Positions 62,191-64,000 of a stretch of 64,000 bases of DNA are shown here, piece by piece. The number at the start of each line of letters is the position of its first letter. The stretch's first letter is position 1. Under the pieces are notes generated by a model. It made no database searches. It was not told the origin of the DNA and saw only the letters and a program-made list of their open reading frames with translations. The DNA lies in the NCBI GenBank assembly GCA_964291445.2, contig OZ219864.1, forward strand, positions 992,001 through 1,056,000. The letters run 5' to 3'. This DNA comes from JAPOXR01 sp964291445. Lineage in GTDB: Bacteria > Pseudomonadota > Alphaproteobacteria > Rhodobacterales > Rhodobacteraceae. A program made the translations under genes and the position numbers.

Positions 62191-62999
62191 GGAACCTGGC
62201 AAGGATGATGACAAGGTCTTTTCCAGCGCTGTTCCTGTCAAGCGCCCTGGCGGTGGCAGCAGGGCCAGTTGTTGCGGCAGGCGGCGGTGGCCAGGTGGAG
62301 GATTTCGATTTTCCGTTCGAAGGCCCGTTCGGCAAGTTCGACCAGCAGCAATTGCAGCGCGGCCTCCTGGTCTACCAGGAGGTCTGCGCCGCCTGCCACG
62401 GGTTGCGCTACGTGCCGTTCAGGTCGCTGGCCGAGGAGGGCGGGGTCGGGCTCAGCGAGGGCGCGGTCAAGGAATTCGCCAGCAATTTCGATATCTATGA
62501 CGATGGACTGGAAGATTTCCGGCCAGCCAGGCCAGTCGACAATTTTCCGGCCAACGACTCGGTCGATGCCCCCGATCTCTCGCTGATGGTCAAGGCACGT
62601 GCCGGGTTCAGCGGACCGGAGGGGACCGGCCTCACCCAGCTCTTCAAGGGCATCGGCGGTGCGGAATACATGGCGTCACTCCTGACTGGCTATACCGGCG
62701 AGGAGAAGGAGGAGGCCGGGGTTTATCTCTACGAGAACACCGCCTATGCCTCGGGCTGGCTGTCGATGGCCCCGCCGCTCGCCGACGGCCTCGTGGAATT
62801 TGCGGATGGTGCCGACAATTCGGTGGAAGCAATGGCCGAGGACGTGTCCGCGTTCCTGGCCTGGACCGCCGAGCCGAAAATGATGGCCCGGAAGCAGACC
62901 GGTCTGGTTGCAGTTCTGCTGCTCGGCCTCCTGTCGGTGCTGCTCTACATGACCAACAGGAAATTGTGGGCGCCGATCAAGCACCGGGATCCCGACTGA
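62187..62999 (+). CDS. petC: Cytochrome c1
   Basis: 270 aa. Signal peptide (SFPALFLSSALAVAAGPVVA), haem c motif VCAACHGLRYVPFRSLAEE, conserved DAPDLSLMVKAR, YLYENTAYASGWLSMAPPL (axial Met region), and C-terminal membrane anchor TGLVAVLLLGLLSVLLYM. Completes bc1; accepts electrons from the Rieske centre and passes them to cytochrome c. Confidence 0.96.
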   Translation: MRNLARMMTRSFPALFLSSALAVAAGPVVAAGGGGQVEDFDFPFEGPFGKFDQQQLQRGLLVYQEVCAACHGLRYVPFRSLAEEGGVGLSEGAVKEFASNFDIYDDGLEDFRPARPVDNFPANDSVDAPDLSLMVKARAGFSGPEGTGLTQLFKGIGGAEYMASLLTGYTGEEKEEAGVYLYENTAYASGWLSMAPPLADGLVEFADGADNSVEAMAEDVSAFLAWTAEPKMMARKQTGLVAVLLLGLLSVLLYMTNRKLWAPIKHRDPD

Positions 63000-63005
63000 G
63001 AGGGG

Positions 63006-63019
63006 CTGGCTTCGGCCAG
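63006..63019 (+). terminator. Hairpin after petC
   Basis: CTGGC-TTCG-GCCAG, a five-bp stem with the stable TTCG loop, starts seven bases after the petC stop between two convergent genes. No T-run follows, so terminator function is uncertain. Confidence 0.3.
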
Positions 63020-63055
63020 GTTGCCGGCAAGTCCCGGCAGATTTTCAGGTCATGA

Positions 63056-63862
63056 TCAGGGCTCGAATTCGTAGAGCCATTCATGGTCCGGGTGATTGGC
63101 GAAACGCCATTTGCGGATCGGCCCGGCCATGACATTCAGATAGTACATCTCGTAGCCGAACGGTGCGCCGCAGGGGTGGTGGCCCCTCGGGACCAGAACC
63201 ACGTCATGATCGTGGACGCAGAGCGTTTCATCCAGGTCATGATCCTCGGTAAAGACACGCTGGAAGCCGAAGCCCTGCGCAGGATTGAGGCGGTGGTAGT
63301 AGGTTTCCTCCAGGTAGGTGATGTCGGGAAAACTGTCCACGTCATGGCGGTGCGGCGGATAGGATGACCAGTTGCCATGCGGTGTGAACACCTCGGTCAC
63401 CAGCAGGCTGTCGGCAACATCCCGGTCCTCCATGGCAATGTTGAAGATGTGCCGCCGGTTGCTGCCCTTTCCCCGCTCGGCCGCAACGATGCCGTCCGGG
63501 CCGAGACGCTGGCTTGCCCGACCGCCCTTTCCCGGTGCCAGGCATATGGCGAGCGTGCAATCGGTGGCCGCAACCGCACTCCAGGCGGTATCGGGCGCAA
63601 CATACACGGCATGCGGCGGCGTTTTTTCGAATACGTTCAGCCGGTCGCCGAGCAGTCCGAACCCGGTCTGGCCGGCTGTCAGTTCGGCCCTGCCTTCAAC
63701 GAGGACCAGAATGGCTTCCATGCTACCTGTATGTTCCCGGACATCCTCTCCAGCCTTCAGCCGGTAAAGGCCGAACCCGACATAGCCCCAACCGGCGGAT
63801 TGCGGCGTGATATCGTGGGTCTTGCCGGTTTGTCCGACGGGTCTGCGCAGCAGTCCTGACAT
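63056..63862 (-). CDS. iolB: 5-deoxy-glucuronate isomerase
   Basis: 268 aa bicupin. GWGYVGFGLYRLKAGEDVRE at the start, metal-binding SSYPPHRHDVDSFPDITYLE and GHHPCGAPFGYEMYYLNVMA, all canonical IolB. This copy looks like the standard inositol-pathway enzyme, in contrast to the divergent one in the Rieske operon. Upstream on the same strand, 32 bases away, a partial gene enters from the right edge, so it is probably inside an iol operon extending outside the window. Confidence 0.93.
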   Translation of the reverse strand: MSGLLRRPVGQTGKTHDITPQSAGWGYVGFGLYRLKAGEDVREHTGSMEAILVLVEGRAELTAGQTGFGLLGDRLNVFEKTPPHAVYVAPDTAWSAVAATDCTLAICLAPGKGGRASQRLGPDGIVAAERGKGSNRRHIFNIAMEDRDVADSLLVTEVFTPHGNWSSYPPHRHDVDSFPDITYLEETYYHRLNPAQGFGFQRVFTEDHDLDETLCVHDHDVVLVPRGHHPCGAPFGYEMYYLNVMAGPIRKWRFANHPDHEWLYEFEP

Positions 63863-63894
63863 CGTGCCTCCTTCAGCGATTGCCTGCGCCGACC

Positions 63895-64000
63895 CTACAG
63901 GAGCCGACCATGACAGGGAATGCGCCGCTCATGGTCAGCCTCCGCCCTGCCCGGGAGGCCGAGATAATACTCGTAGGTCATCGCGATTCCATCCTTGAGC
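63895..64000 (-). CDS. C-terminal end of an unidentified gene entering from the right edge
   Basis: An open frame of 35 codons ending TAG at 63895, reading LKDGIAMTYEYYLGLPGRAE and on to the stop. Same strand as iolB and 32 bases before it, so an iol gene is plausible, but the fragment is too short for me to name a family. Confidence 0.4.
   Translation of the reverse strand, partial: LKDGIAMTYEYYLGLPGRAEADHERRIPCHGRLL

Overview
The window is a high-GC chromosomal segment of an alphaproteobacterium. The evidence is lineage-typical gene neighbourhoods rather than a marker gene: rsh next to rpoZ; argH-lptM-lysA followed by a TIGR02302/DUF4175 gene; dapF next to mtaB; petABC in fbcFBC order; the DUF2007 / TrmN6-like / polyprenyl synthase cluster; phaAB. 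GTG and TTG starts are common. No rRNA is present, so I do not name an order or genus.

Layout. 1-3.1 kb: minus-strand rpoZ, rsh and a cut-off DUF2062 gene. 3.3-8.6 kb: a sialidase-fold exported protein, two overlapping membrane proteins, rnhA, def and a PatB-type lyase. 8.8-9.6 kb: an isolated, lower-GC DUF3800 gene followed by a perfect 20-bp palindrome. 10-21.2 kb: core metabolism (accA, plsC, zinc-ribbon protein, TIGR02302, lysA, lptM, argH, TlpA-like thioredoxin, phaA, phaB). 21.2-24 kb: a gene-poor scar with a broken coiled-coil gene, ydcH, and a degenerate ISKra4-like insertion sequence that still has 13-bp terminal inverted repeats.

24-32.6 kb is a seven-gene minus-strand carbohydrate unit of visibly lower GC: binding protein, two permeases (the second frameshifted), UgpC/MalK-type ATPase, transketolase, a TIM-barrel aldolase-like protein and a PfkB kinase. 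It looks acquired and encodes uptake and breakdown of an unidentified sugar. 32.9-39.3 kb is core again (methyltransferase, DUF2007, polyprenyl synthase, ispE without a normal start codon, TPR protein, ETF-QO). 39.5-43.1 kb holds an aldehyde dehydrogenase stub and phnDCEE for phosphonate/phosphite uptake. 43.6-48.5 kb: greA, a two-helix membrane protein ending in imperfect repeats, and the overlapping operon fdhD-mobA-mobB-moeA for molybdenum cofactor enzymes.

48.5-50.5 kb is an IS110-family insertion whose upstream non-coding DNA folds into hairpins and is a bridge-RNA candidate. 50.5-56.6 kb is a minus-strand operon combining the lower inositol pathway (IolC, IolB, IolJ-like aldolase) with a Rieske oxygenase and a CocE-type hydrolase; a second iolB lies at the right edge. 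56.7-57.3 kb is a pRiA4b ORF-3 pseudogene that standard ORF calling misses. The right end carries tRNA-Lys, dapF, mtaB, and petA-petB-petC for the cytochrome bc1 complex.

The most interesting regions are the Rieske/CocE/inositol operon, the IS110 element with its putative guide RNA, and the transketolase sugar island. None is proven to be a new system from sequence alone.
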